Source of the DNA: Bacteroidota bacterium
GTDB lineage: Bacteria > Pseudomonadota > Alphaproteobacteria > Puniceispirillales > Puniceispirillaceae
NCBI GenBank assembly: GCA_009936825.1
Contig: JAACDV010000279.1
Location: 1 to 6,009, forward strand
Direction: 5' to 3'
Length of the DNA: 6,009 bases
In this document: positions 1-6,009 of the stretch, one piece after another
Position numbering within the stretch: the first letter of the stretch is position 1
Layout of the letters: each line of letters starts with the position of its first letter
Translations under genes and position numbers: made by a program
Notes under the pieces: model-generated
What the model was told of the DNA's origin: nothing
Database searches by the model: none
What the model saw: only the letters and a program-made list of their open reading frames with translations

Positions 1-102
1 ACGCATGGGCGTGAGGATGCACTGGTTTACTGGTGCCGTCAGCGCGGGCTGAACGCCGATCCGCTGTATATTCATGGCCGAGAAGAGGATAGCGGCGAAT
101 GA
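1..102 (+). CDS. Ligase-associated DNA exonuclease, C-terminal fragment (gene begins left of window)
   Basis: The frame is open from the first base and ends at TGA (100-102), giving 33 residues that begin THGREDALVYWC and end REEDSGE. The stretch 'HGREDALVYWCRQRGLNADPL' style tail (His-Gly-Arg, Tyr-Trp-Cys, then a Gly-Leu-x-Ala-x-Pro-Leu segment) resembles the C-terminus of the metallo-beta-lactamase-fold exonucleases (mRNA 3'-end processing factor-like) encoded next to bacterial ATP-dependent ligases. The metal-binding core would lie upstream, outside the window, so the catalytic site cannot be checked. The TGA overlaps the ATG of the ligase in an ATGA junction, which implies one operon and translational coupling. 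The assignment rests on this short tail plus the neighbouring ligase; both agree, but the fragment alone would be weak evidence. Confidence 0.72.
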   Translation, partial: THGREDALVYWCRQRGLNADPLYIHGREEDSGE

Positions 103-1676
103 GAGCGTTTGCAAAGCTGATGGAGACCCTGATCGTCACCCCATCGCGGAATGCCAAAATTAATGCGATGGCTGCCTATTTCGCGAATACGCCCGACCCT
201 GACCGCGGTTTTGCGCTAGCGGCGACTACCGGGGACCTGCGCCTGACCAATCTGAAACCGGCTTTTATTCGCCAATTGGTGATGGAGCGCGTCGATCCCG
301 AGCTTTTCATGATGTCGTACGATTATGTTGGCGATCTGGCAGAAACGATTGCGCTGATCTGGCCGACAAAACATGAGGTGCTTTCGAACAGCCTGCCCGG
401 CGTTGGTGATTTTATCGCCGCGGTTGAAACCACTCCGAAAACGCAACTGGCGGAGCAATTCGCCGCCTTTATGGACAGCGCTACTGCCAATGAACGTTGG
501 GCGATGATCAAGCTTGCCACCGGCGGACTTCGTGTTGGGGTTTCGGCGCGTCTGGCAAAGACTGCTCTTGCTGCCTATAGCGGGCAGAATCTGGATGAAA
601 TTGAAAAGATATGGCACGGGCTGACAATGCCCTATGCGAGGCTGTTCGCATGGCTGGATGGCACGGGCGACAAGCCGGTGATCCAGCCCGGGCGCACCTT
701 TCATCCGATGATGCTGGCATGCCCGATTGACCCGGCCCAAGATTTTGGACGGCTGTCGCCAGCCGATTACACCGCCGAATGGAAATGGGATGGCATCCGT
801 GTCCAACTGGTCTTTGATGGCACTCAAAGCCGCATGTTCTCGCGCAATGGTGATGATATTTCCGCGGCTTTTCCGGATATTGTAGACACGTTGAACGGGC
901 ATAGCGTGCTGGATGGCGAATTGCTGGTCGGACAAGATTTTACCCCCCTGCCCTTTAACAATCTGCAAGCACGGTTGAATCGGAAAACCGCAACAAAACC
1001 TCATCTCGCCAATTACCCGGCTTTCGTGCGGGTGTATGACATGCTGTTTGACGGCAATCAGGATATTCGTGATTTGCCGCTGGCGGACCGCCGGAGGCGG
1101 CTGGAAGACTGGTTCGCCAAAACGCCAAATTCGCGCCTTGATCTATCTGAAATTATGCCCTTCGAAGACTGGGATGCTCTGGCCAAGCTGCGGGATCAGG
1201 GGGTTGAAATTCACGGCTATGAAGGGATGATGATCAAACAGCTTGCCAGCACCTATGTTGCCGGACGGCCAAAGGGTCCCTGGTTCAAATGGAAACGTGA
1301 TCCGCGCCTTATCGACACGGTGATGATGTATGCCCAGCGCGGTCATGGCAGGCGCAGCTCATTTTATTCCGACTTCACCTTTGGTATCTGGAAGGATGGC
1401 CAAATCGTTCCCGTCGGCAAAGCCTATTCCGGCTTTAGCGATGCCGAGTTAATGCGGCTGGACAAATGGGTTCGTGCCAATACCACCAACCGTTTCGGGC
1501 CAGTGCGCGAAGTCCAGAAAGACCTTGTTGTCGAGCTTGCCTTTGACAGCGCACATGAAAGCCCGCGACACAAGTCCGGCGTCGCGTTACGCTTTCCACG
1601 GGTGCACCGCGTTCGATGGGACAAGCCAGCCGATGAGGCCGACACCATCGAGACAGTTTTAACCCTATTGGCCTAA
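99..1676 (+). CDS. ATP-dependent DNA ligase (ligase-associated DNA repair operon)
   Basis: Seals nicks in double-stranded DNA using ATP through a lysyl-AMP intermediate; in this operon type it is thought to act in DNA repair, alongside the essential NAD-dependent LigA. The 525 residues are typical for the bacterial three-domain type: an N-terminal DNA-binding domain (about 1-200), an adenylation domain (about 205-405) and an OB-fold (about 410-525). Motif I is K229-W-D-G with K229 as the adenylated lysine. Other motifs are FSRNGDD 247-253, LDGELL 271-276 (motif III), YDML 313-316 (IIIa), EGMMIK 375-380 (IV) and WFKWKRD 395-401 (V); all key residues are present. The start at 99 is supported by the family-like beginning MRAFAKLMETL, a GAGGA at 85-89 and the 4-bp overlap with the exonuclease. 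The helicase gene often found downstream is absent. A LigD-type end-joining ligase is unlikely, since no polymerase or nuclease domain is fused. Confidence 0.95.
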   Translation: MRAFAKLMETLIVTPSRNAKINAMAAYFANTPDPDRGFALAATTGDLRLTNLKPAFIRQLVMERVDPELFMMSYDYVGDLAETIALIWPTKHEVLSNSLPGVGDFIAAVETTPKTQLAEQFAAFMDSATANERWAMIKLATGGLRVGVSARLAKTALAAYSGQNLDEIEKIWHGLTMPYARLFAWLDGTGDKPVIQPGRTFHPMMLACPIDPAQDFGRLSPADYTAEWKWDGIRVQLVFDGTQSRMFSRNGDDISAAFPDIVDTLNGHSVLDGELLVGQDFTPLPFNNLQARLNRKTATKPHLANYPAFVRVYDMLFDGNQDIRDLPLADRRRRLEDWFAKTPNSRLDLSEIMPFEDWDALAKLRDQGVEIHGYEGMMIKQLASTYVAGRPKGPWFKWKRDPRLIDTVMMYAQRGHGRRSSFYSDFTFGIWKDGQIVPVGKAYSGFSDAELMRLDKWVRANTTNRFGPVREVQKDLVVELAFDSAHESPRHKSGVALRFPRVHRVRWDKPADEADTIETVLTLLA

Positions 1677-1691
1677 CGTGGTTGGCCTAAC
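1668..1691 (+). repeat. Direct repeat of 10 bp at the ligase stop codon
   Basis: TTGGCCTAAC occurs at 1668-1677 and again at 1682-1691, a 14-bp period. The first copy encodes the last two ligase residues (Leu-Ala) and the TAA stop. The second lies in the spacer and would not be translated. It looks like a short duplication of the gene end. No function is evident, and it does not form a terminator-like hairpin followed by a T run. Confidence 0.6.
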
Positions 1692-1818
1692 AATACAGAA
1701 TATTTTAAGCATTGCGGACGATACATAATACTGATGATATATAGATATGATAGGAATGATATCTTTGGCCGGATAGGTGTTTGCGGCTACCATCGAAGGA
1801 TCATTGAGGGGGGATAAC
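1677..1818 (+). promoter_or_regulatory. Intergenic region, probable promoter of the ABC ATPase / beta-galactosidase unit
   Basis: This 142-bp gap is clearly richer in A and T than the flanking genes, above all from about 1690 to 1765. It is the only non-coding space before the ATPase gene, so the promoter probably lies here. The best -10-like hexamer is TATGAT at 1746-1751, with TATATA at 1738-1743 as an alternative. TTGCGG at 1712-1717 could be a -35 element for a -10 near 1736, with an 18-bp spacer. None of these pairs is strong. I see no clear LacI-type operator (a palindrome with a central CG) and no intrinsic terminator for the ligase operon, so read-through from the repair genes remains possible. 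Confidence 0.4.
1806..1813 (+). promoter_or_regulatory. Ribosome binding site that sets the ABC ATPase start
   Basis: GAGGGGGG lies 5 bases before the ATG at 1819, a good Shine-Dalgarno match at normal spacing. A GTG at 1777 opens the same frame 14 codons earlier. It lacks a comparable site and would add residues ([14 protein letters not shown]) unlike the usual start of this family, so the ATG at 1819 is preferred. Confidence 0.75.
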
Positions 1819-2874
1819 ATGGCGGATCTAAACCTGAGCGGGCTGGTCAAAGATTATGACAAAACGCGCGTGTTATTCGGCATTGACCTGTCCATCAAAT
1901 CAGGTGAGTTCGTTGTTTTCGTGGGTCCATCTGGATGCGGCAAATCAACCTTGCTGAGGATGATTGCCGGTCTGGAAGAAATCACCGCCGGCACACTAAG
2001 CATTGATGATGAAATCGTGAATGATGTCGTTCCTGCCGAGCGCGGCGTATCCATGGTGTTTCAATCCTACGCGCTGTACCCGCATATGACGGTTTACGAC
2101 AATATGGCCTTTGGTCTTCGCCAAAACAAAACGCCGAAGGCTGAAATTGATAGCCGGGTTCGCTCTACCGCCGATATTTTGCAGATTGCGCCCTATCTCC
2201 AGCGACTTCCAAGGCATCTGTCGGGCGGCCAACGACAGCGGGTTGCGATTGGCCGCGCCATTGTTCGTGATCCAAAAGTATTTTTGTTTGACGAGCCGCT
2301 ATCAAACCTCGATGCGGCGCTACGCGTTCAAACGCGCATCGAAATTGCCAAGCTTCACGAACAGCTGGACGCCACGATGATTTATGTAACGCATGATCAG
2401 GTAGAGGCAATGACGCTGGCCGACAGGATTGTCGTTCTGAATGAGGGACGTATTGAACAAGTTGGTAGTCCGTTAGAGCTTTATAACGCGCCGATAAACC
2501 GCTTTGTGGCCGAATTTATCGGCAGTCCAAAGATGAATGTTCTGCCCCTAAATGCCAGTATTAGTGCCAGTATTAATGCAAGTATTAGGGGCGCTGGAAT
2601 GGCGAAAACATCAGCGAAGAAAAACGCCTCGTTCATTGGCGTCCGGCCCGAGCATTTTGAACAGAGCACCAAAGCAAAATCACTGGTCAGTGGCAAAGTG
2701 CGGCATATCGAACAGCTTGGCGAGTATGCGCTTGCCTATATTGGTCTTGGTGACGGTGCAGAGATAACGGCAAAACTGGATAGCGCAGCCGACCTTGATC
2801 TTGGCAGTGCCATCCACCTCGCCGCAACGCCGGACAGCATTCATCTGTTTGACGCCAATAGCCAAGCGCTATGA
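1819..2874 (+). CDS. Sugar ABC importer ATP-binding subunit (UgpC/MalK/LacK family)
   Basis: Cytoplasmic ATPase that powers a carbohydrate importer by binding as a dimer to two permease subunits. From the ATG at 1819 it has 351 residues, usual for the family (about 350-370). Visible motifs are Walker [10 protein letters not shown] 36-44, the Q-loop with Q82 in [12 protein letters not shown], signature LSGGQRQR 134-141, Walker B VFLFDE 154-159 with catalytic E159, D-loop SNLD 162-165 and switch H192 in [17 protein letters not shown] (228-240) leads into the C-terminal regulatory OB/TOBE region, which contains GVRPEHF 274-280. Between these landmarks sits a repetitive [12 protein letters not shown] stretch (245-256) instead of normal strand-forming sequence. 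No permease or binding protein adjoins it. The downstream beta-galactosidase, 7 bp away, suggests a galactoside such as lactose as substrate, which is inference. It could also be a shared ATPase serving several importers. The symbols lacK or ugpC would be guesses, so none is given. Confidence 0.93.
   Translation: MADLNLSGLVKDYDKTRVLFGIDLSIKSGEFVVFVGPSGCGKSTLLRMIAGLEEITAGTLSIDDEIVNDVVPAERGVSMVFQSYALYPHMTVYDNMAFGLRQNKTPKAEIDSRVRSTADILQIAPYLQRLPRHLSGGQRQRVAIGRAIVRDPKVFLFDEPLSNLDAALRVQTRIEIAKLHEQLDATMIYVTHDQVEAMTLADRIVVLNEGRIEQVGSPLELYNAPINRFVAEFIGSPKMNVLPLNASISASINASIRGAGMAKTSAKKNASFIGVRPEHFEQSTKAKSLVSGKVRHIEQLGEYALAYIGLGDGAEITAKLDSAADLDLGSAIHLAATPDSIHLFDANSQAL
2544..2592 (+). repeat. Perfect 8-bp inverted repeat framing the ATPase tandem repeat
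   Basis: GCCCCTAA at 2544-2551 and TTAGGGGC at 2585-2592 are exact reverse complements separated by 33 bp. That spacer is almost wholly filled by the 12-bp tandem repeat. The arms could pair in the mRNA or as a cruciform. They lie inside the coding sequence with no T run after them, so they are not a terminator. Arms overlap the outer edges of the tandem array by one and two bases. Confidence 0.6.
2551..2586 (+). repeat. In-frame 12-bp tandem repeat, three copies, inside the ABC ATPase gene
   Basis: Three consecutive units are AATGCCAGTATT (2551-2562), AGTGCCAGTATT (2563-2574) and AATGCAAGTATT (2575-2586). They differ at only two positions and encode [12 protein letters not shown]. The array is in frame, so copy-number change would add or remove four residues without breaking the gene. 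It falls just after the nucleotide-binding domain, at the entry to the regulatory domain. Confidence 0.85.
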
Positions 2875-2881
2875 TCTTACA

Positions 2882-4909
2882 ATGAATTGGGACGGGGCGA
2901 TGATTTTGGCCGATATCACTCAAAACCCCCAGCTTGGGGTTTGCTATTACCCCGAACACTGGCCCGAGGATCAATGGCAGACAGACGCTGCCAATATGGT
3001 TGCGGCCGGGCTGAAATGGGTTCGTATTGCCGAATTCGCTTGGTCACGCATAGAACCTGGCCCGGGCCGATTTGACTGGGGCTGGCTTGATCGTGCGGTC
3101 GATATTCTTGGCAATGCCGGCCTGTCTATCGTGATGTGTACCCCAACCGCCACCCCGCCAAAATGGTTGGTCGATAAAATGCCGGACATGGTCGCGGTTG
3201 ATGCGATGGGGCGGCCCCGAAAATTTGGATCGCGCCGTCATTACAGCTTTGCGCATCAGGGTTATCGCCTTGAATGCGCGCGGATCAGCGCGCTGATTGC
3301 CCAGCGTTATGGCGAACATTCTGCGGTTGCTGCGTGGCAAACTGACAATGAATATGGATGCCATGATACCGCCATTTCCTATTGCGCAACAGCGATGCGC
3401 GGATTTCGGGAATGGCTTGCGGCGCGGTATGGCACCCCGGAAAAGCTGAATGCGGCTTGGGGTAACGTATTCTGGTCAATGGAATATCGCAGCTTTGATG
3501 AAATTGACTTGCCAAACCTGACAGTTACCGAGGCAAACCCATCGCATGCCCTGGATTTCTTTCGCTATAGCAGTGATATGATTGCCGAATTCAACCGCAT
3601 TCAAAGCGACATCATCCGCAAGCACAGCCCAGGGCGACCCATAGCCCATAATTTCATGGGCAACTTTAACCAGTTTGATCATCGCCCGCTGGCAAAGGAT
3701 CTGGACATCGCGGCTTGGGATTCCTATCCCTTGGGAATGCTGCAAGATATGCACCTAAAAGCGCGGAGCGATAAGGTTTTGAACCGTGATTGCCTGCGTA
3801 CAGGTGACCCTGATTTTCAGGCATTTCACCATGATCTTTATCGGGGAATGGGTAGATTATGGGTAATGGAACAGCAGCCCGGACCGGTAAACTGGGCGCG
3901 GGTTAATGTTATTCCAGCCAACGGGGCGGTCCGGCTCTGGAGCTGGGAGGCTATCGCGCATGGGGCCGAGATTGTCAGCTATTTCCGGTGGCGTCAGGCA
4001 CCATTTGCGCAGGAACAGATGCACGCCGGATTGCGGCTTCGCAACGATGATGCGGCGGCGGGCCTTGCCGAAGTAAGCAAGGTGGCGGGCGAGCTGGCCA
4101 GTTTGACTATGACCGCACCCCAGCAGGCAGAAATTGCGCTGGTTCATGATTATGAAGCCGATAGAATGAGCCAGCTGGACGGGCAAACCGAAGATTTCCA
4201 TTATCTGCGGCTGTGGCTCGATATATATCGAGGCGCGCGCCAGAATGGCGGCAGTCTTGATGTCATTGGTCCTGATGCACCGCTGGACGGGTATAAGCTG
4301 ATCCTGCTGCCTTCGCTGATCCATGTTAGTCAGGAACTGGCAGACCGTCTTCAGGCTAGCGGTGCCCGCATTCTTGCAGGTCCGAGAACAGCCGCAAAGA
4401 CCGAAGATTTTCAACTACCGGAAAAGCTTGCGGGAAGTATTCTTGCCGATTTGACCGGGTTTGTTGCGACGCGGATTGATGCGCTGCCAGCCGAATTTCC
4501 CCTGCCCGTCGAATGGAACGGCCAGCGCGGTGAAGTTTCCGTTTGGCATGAACGCGGCGAGGTCAGTAGTCAAGTCGGTGGTCAAGTCGGTGGTCAGGTC
4601 GGTGGTCAGGTCGAAACTGGCGAGCCGCTGTTGGTCAGCGGCAATCGCGGGGGTTATCTGACTGGATGGGCCGATGCGGAATTACTGCGACAGATCATCG
4701 GCACCGAGATGCAAAAGGCAGGCATCGAATGCCACGACATTCCTGATTATCTGCGGATCAGGGCGCGCGGTGACCTGATTATCGCCACCAATTACGGACC
4801 AGAGCCAGCGTCATTACCGGCCAGTGTGGATGGTGAATTTCTGATTGGCGAGCGGTGCGTGCCATCCGCCGGAGTAACGGTAATCAGAAGAGCCCAAGCG
4901 ACTAAGTAA
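2882..4909 (+). CDS. Beta-galactosidase, glycoside hydrolase family 42
   Basis: Hydrolyses terminal beta-D-galactosides to release galactose, with retention of configuration. From 2882 it has 675 residues, normal for GH42. The TIM barrel (about 18-390) starts LGVCYYPEHWPE (18-29) and includes EFAWSRIEP 51-59 and PTATPPKWL 88-96. DNEYG (155-159) contains the acid/base E157, and WVMEQQPGPVNW (327-338) the nucleophile E330. A trimerisation domain follows (about 410-600, with ALVHDYEADR 419-428), then a small C-terminal beta domain (about 615-675). No signal peptide is seen, so it should act in the cytoplasm on imported galactosides. The start is uncertain: ATG 2882 follows the ATPase stop by 7 bp with a poor ribosome site, whereas in-frame ATG 2900 has GGGA at 2889-2892 and would give 669 residues; both precede all conserved sequence. 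An upstream TTG at 2795 overlaps the ATPase gene and is rejected. Residues 563-578 are a Gln-Val-Gly-Gly repeat. Symbol bgaA/lacZ is not assigned. Confidence 0.95.
   Translation: MNWDGAMILADITQNPQLGVCYYPEHWPEDQWQTDAANMVAAGLKWVRIAEFAWSRIEPGPGRFDWGWLDRAVDILGNAGLSIVMCTPTATPPKWLVDKMPDMVAVDAMGRPRKFGSRRHYSFAHQGYRLECARISALIAQRYGEHSAVAAWQTDNEYGCHDTAISYCATAMRGFREWLAARYGTPEKLNAAWGNVFWSMEYRSFDEIDLPNLTVTEANPSHALDFFRYSSDMIAEFNRIQSDIIRKHSPGRPIAHNFMGNFNQFDHRPLAKDLDIAAWDSYPLGMLQDMHLKARSDKVLNRDCLRTGDPDFQAFHHDLYRGMGRLWVMEQQPGPVNWARVNVIPANGAVRLWSWEAIAHGAEIVSYFRWRQAPFAQEQMHAGLRLRNDDAAAGLAEVSKVAGELASLTMTAPQQAEIALVHDYEADRMSQLDGQTEDFHYLRLWLDIYRGARQNGGSLDVIGPDAPLDGYKLILLPSLIHVSQELADRLQASGARILAGPRTAAKTEDFQLPEKLAGSILADLTGFVATRIDALPAEFPLPVEWNGQRGEVSVWHERGEVSSQVGGQVGGQVGGQVETGEPLLVSGNRGGYLTGWADAELLRQIIGTEMQKAGIECHDIPDYLRIRARGDLIIATNYGPEPASLPASVDGEFLIGERCVPSAGVTVIRRAQATK
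4568..4615 (+). repeat. In-frame 12-bp tandem repeat, four copies, inside the beta-galactosidase gene
   Basis: Units are AGTCAAGTCGGT (4568-4579), GGTCAAGTCGGT (4580-4591), GGTCAGGTCGGT (4592-4603) and GGTCAGGTCGAA (4604-4615, last codon diverged). They encode S/G-Q-V-G blocks. CAA is used for Gln in the first two units and CAG in the last two, so the array has either drifted or grown in two steps. Just before it, RGEVS is encoded twice (4526-4540 and 4553-4567) with different codons. The array lies near the end of the trimerisation domain, well away from the catalytic residues. Confidence 0.88.
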
Positions 4910-4910
4910 A

Positions 4911-4920
4911 TAGCGCGCTA
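4911..4920. other. 10-bp perfect palindrome at the convergent gene junction
   Basis: TAGCGCGCTA reads the same on both strands. It occupies nearly the whole 8-bp gap between the beta-galactosidase stop (4907-4909) and the galactokinase stop (complement of 4918-4920), and includes the latter. It is too short and lacks T runs, so it is not a convincing terminator. I see no other terminator between these two convergent genes. Confidence 0.4.
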
Positions 4921-6009
4921 GGCGGTAACGCAATCAACGAGATAGGATTGCGGACACCTAGTCGCGGCGGCGTTCACAAGGGCGTCAATTTGCGGCGTCT
5001 CACATAAAGCAACACAGCATCCCCCAAATCCTGCCCCAGTCAGACGCGCGCCAAGCGCACCAGCATCCAAAACTGCCTGAACCAGATTATCCAGATGCGG
5101 GCTGGATACCTCATAATCATCACGAAGCGAGACATGGCTGGCAGTCATCAACGCACCAAACCGACCAACATCCGCAAGGCGCAGCGCATGGCTTGCATCA
5201 ATCCCCCGCTGGTTTTCACCAATCACATGACGCGCGCGTGCCTGCGTGGTTTGATCCATATCCGCGCTAATATCCTGCAGCACAGCATCACGCAGCATCG
5301 GTACCGACAATGTTTTTGCCGCATTCTGACATTCGGCAAGCCGCGCATTATAAAGCCCTTCGGATAATTTCCGGCTGCTGCCCGAATGGATCACGACGAA
5401 ACTATGCCCGGCGAACAATGGCAGACATTCAAAGGTCAAAGACCGACAATCCAGCAACATGGCCTCGCCCGGTTGGGCGGCGGCGCATACCATCTGGTCC
5501 ATGATACCGCATTGCGTGCCAATAAAATCATGCTCAATCCGCTGCGCCGCTCGCGCCAGATCGCCCGCCTCTATAGGAGCAAGCTGTTGCGCCGTCATCA
5601 ACGCCCTTAACAGCGCAAGTTCCAACGCCGCTGATGATGATACCCCGGCCCCGCTGGGCACATCCGAGCGGACCATCACATTCACCCCGCAAAGCGCCCC
5701 GCCGAAAGGGCGCAGTACACTGAGCGCGCCACTGATGAAATCTAGCCAACTGCCATCACAAGGCGCATCTAGCGGGCGTTGCTGCGTGGGAAAAGCATCA
5801 GAGCGTCCGCAAATCTGGTCATCATCACGAAACCCGACCGCCACTTGCGTTTTGCACCCTAGCAAGACAGGCATCACAAACCCGTCATTATAATCCGTGT
5901 GATCGCCAATCAGGTTGGCACGGCCATGTGCAAAGCCGCAAGCATCTGGCACACCCGAATATTCAGCGTTGAAAATATTCTCTATTTCGTCCGGCGTTAT
6001 TTCTTTCTC
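4918..6009 (-). CDS. galK: Galactokinase, N-terminus beyond the right edge
   Basis: Phosphorylates galactose with ATP to galactose-1-phosphate, the first committed step of the Leloir pathway, in the cytoplasm. It belongs to the GHMP kinase superfamily. The window holds 363 codons plus stop. Numbering from the edge, GRANLIGDHTDYNDG (29-43) is the galactokinase signature with catalytic-site R30 and sugar-binding D36, VPSGAGVSSSAAL (117-129) is the ATP-binding GHMP motif, D171 in CGIMDQM is the predicted catalytic base, and GARLTGAGFGG (320-330) is the C-terminal glycine-rich motif. A GTG at 5952 is not the true start: the frame stays open to the edge, and the codons upstream encode plausible family sequence (FNAEYSG just before the signature), so the start should lie only a few codons outside. 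The protein is cysteine-rich, with about 15 Cys. It converges on the beta-galactosidase gene and is therefore transcribed separately, but the two share a pathway. Confidence 0.95.
   Translation of the reverse strand, partial: EKEITPDEIENIFNAEYSGVPDACGFAHGRANLIGDHTDYNDGFVMPVLLGCKTQVAVGFRDDDQICGRSDAFPTQQRPLDAPCDGSWLDFISGALSVLRPFGGALCGVNVMVRSDVPSGAGVSSSAALELALLRALMTAQQLAPIEAGDLARAAQRIEHDFIGTQCGIMDQMVCAAAQPGEAMLLDCRSLTFECLPLFAGHSFVVIHSGSSRKLSEGLYNARLAECQNAAKTLSVPMLRDAVLQDISADMDQTTQARARHVIGENQRGIDASHALRLADVGRFGALMTASHVSLRDDYEVSSPHLDNLVQAVLDAGALGARLTGAGFGGCCVALCETPQIDALVNAAATRCPQSYLVDCVTA

Noticed and set aside
216..1004. Long minus-strand open frame (262 codons) opposite the ligase gene
   Set aside because: It lies wholly opposite a ligase gene with all catalytic motifs, and its translation has no recognisable motif or domain. 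It is a shadow of the coding strand.
2551..2615. CRISPR-like or phage attachment repeat
   Set aside because: The units are 12 bp, contiguous and in frame with the ATPase; there are no spacers, no cas or integrase genes nearby.
2481..2696. Minus-strand frame encoding an apparent hydrophobic [12 protein letters not shown] segment, resembling a membrane helix
   Set aside because: The hydrophobic run is just the reverse reading of the 12-bp tandem repeat in the ATPase gene, and the rest of the frame has no support.
2858..2872. ATAGC-caagc-GCTAT inverted repeat at the end of the ATPase gene as an operator or terminator
   Set aside because: The arms are only 5 bp, lie within coding sequence and have no T run; this is expected by chance.
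2795..2881. Upstream TTG start that would extend the beta-galactosidase by 29 residues
   Set aside because: It would overlap the end of the ATPase gene by 80 bp, and the added residues do not resemble a GH42 N-terminus or a signal peptide.
3857..4414. Minus-strand open frame (185 codons) opposite the beta-galactosidase
   Set aside because: It is fully inside a confident GH42 gene, has no recognisable domain and no convincing ribosome site.
4461..4661. Plus-strand frame with a SVVKSVVRSVVR repeat
   Set aside because: It is the same 12-bp array read in another frame inside the beta-galactosidase; no start context or family resemblance.
5459..5893. Plus-strand open frame (144 codons) opposite galactokinase
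   Set aside because: It runs opposite conserved GHMP kinase motifs, and its composition is that of an antisense shadow (Ser, Pro, Ala, Arg rich).

Overview
The window looks like ordinary chromosome from a Gram-negative bacterium of moderate GC content (by eye a little over half GC), most likely an alphaproteobacterium. This rests on three things: a ligase-associated exonuclease overlapping an ATP-dependent DNA ligase (a pair common in Alphaproteobacteria), an ABC ATPase of the UgpC/MalK/LacK type, and the general protein style. A marine lineage such as SAR116 is possible, but I cannot show it from sequence alone.

Layout, left to right. (1) 1-1676, plus strand: the last 33 codons of a ligase-associated DNA exonuclease, overlapping by 4 bp (ATGA) a complete 525-residue ATP-dependent DNA ligase with all nucleotidyltransferase motifs. 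This is the end of a DNA-repair operon; the helicase and PdeM-type endonuclease that often accompany the pair are not downstream. (2) 1677-1818: an AT-rich gap that probably holds the promoter of the next unit, with a strong ribosome binding site at its end. (3) 1819-4909, plus strand: a two-gene unit of a sugar-importer ATPase (MalK/UgpC/LacK family) and a cytoplasmic GH42 beta-galactosidase, 7 bp apart. (4) 4918-6009, minus strand: a galactokinase convergent with the beta-galactosidase, 8 bp away, whose N-terminus runs off the right edge.

Together regions 3 and 4 form a galactoside-use locus. An ABC importer brings in a beta-galactoside, the GH42 enzyme releases galactose inside the cell, and GalK phosphorylates it to galactose-1-phosphate for the Leloir pathway. 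The importer's binding protein and permeases are not in the window and must lie elsewhere, perhaps beyond the right edge.

I found no clear novel system. The most unusual signal is that both genes of the galactoside unit carry an in-frame tandem repeat with a 12-bp unit: three copies in the ATPase, framed by a perfect 8-bp inverted repeat, and four copies in the beta-galactosidase. The two repeat families differ in sequence but share unit length, and each falls between or within C-terminal accessory domains rather than catalytic cores. There are no tRNA or rRNA genes, CRISPR arrays, insertion sequences or phage genes.
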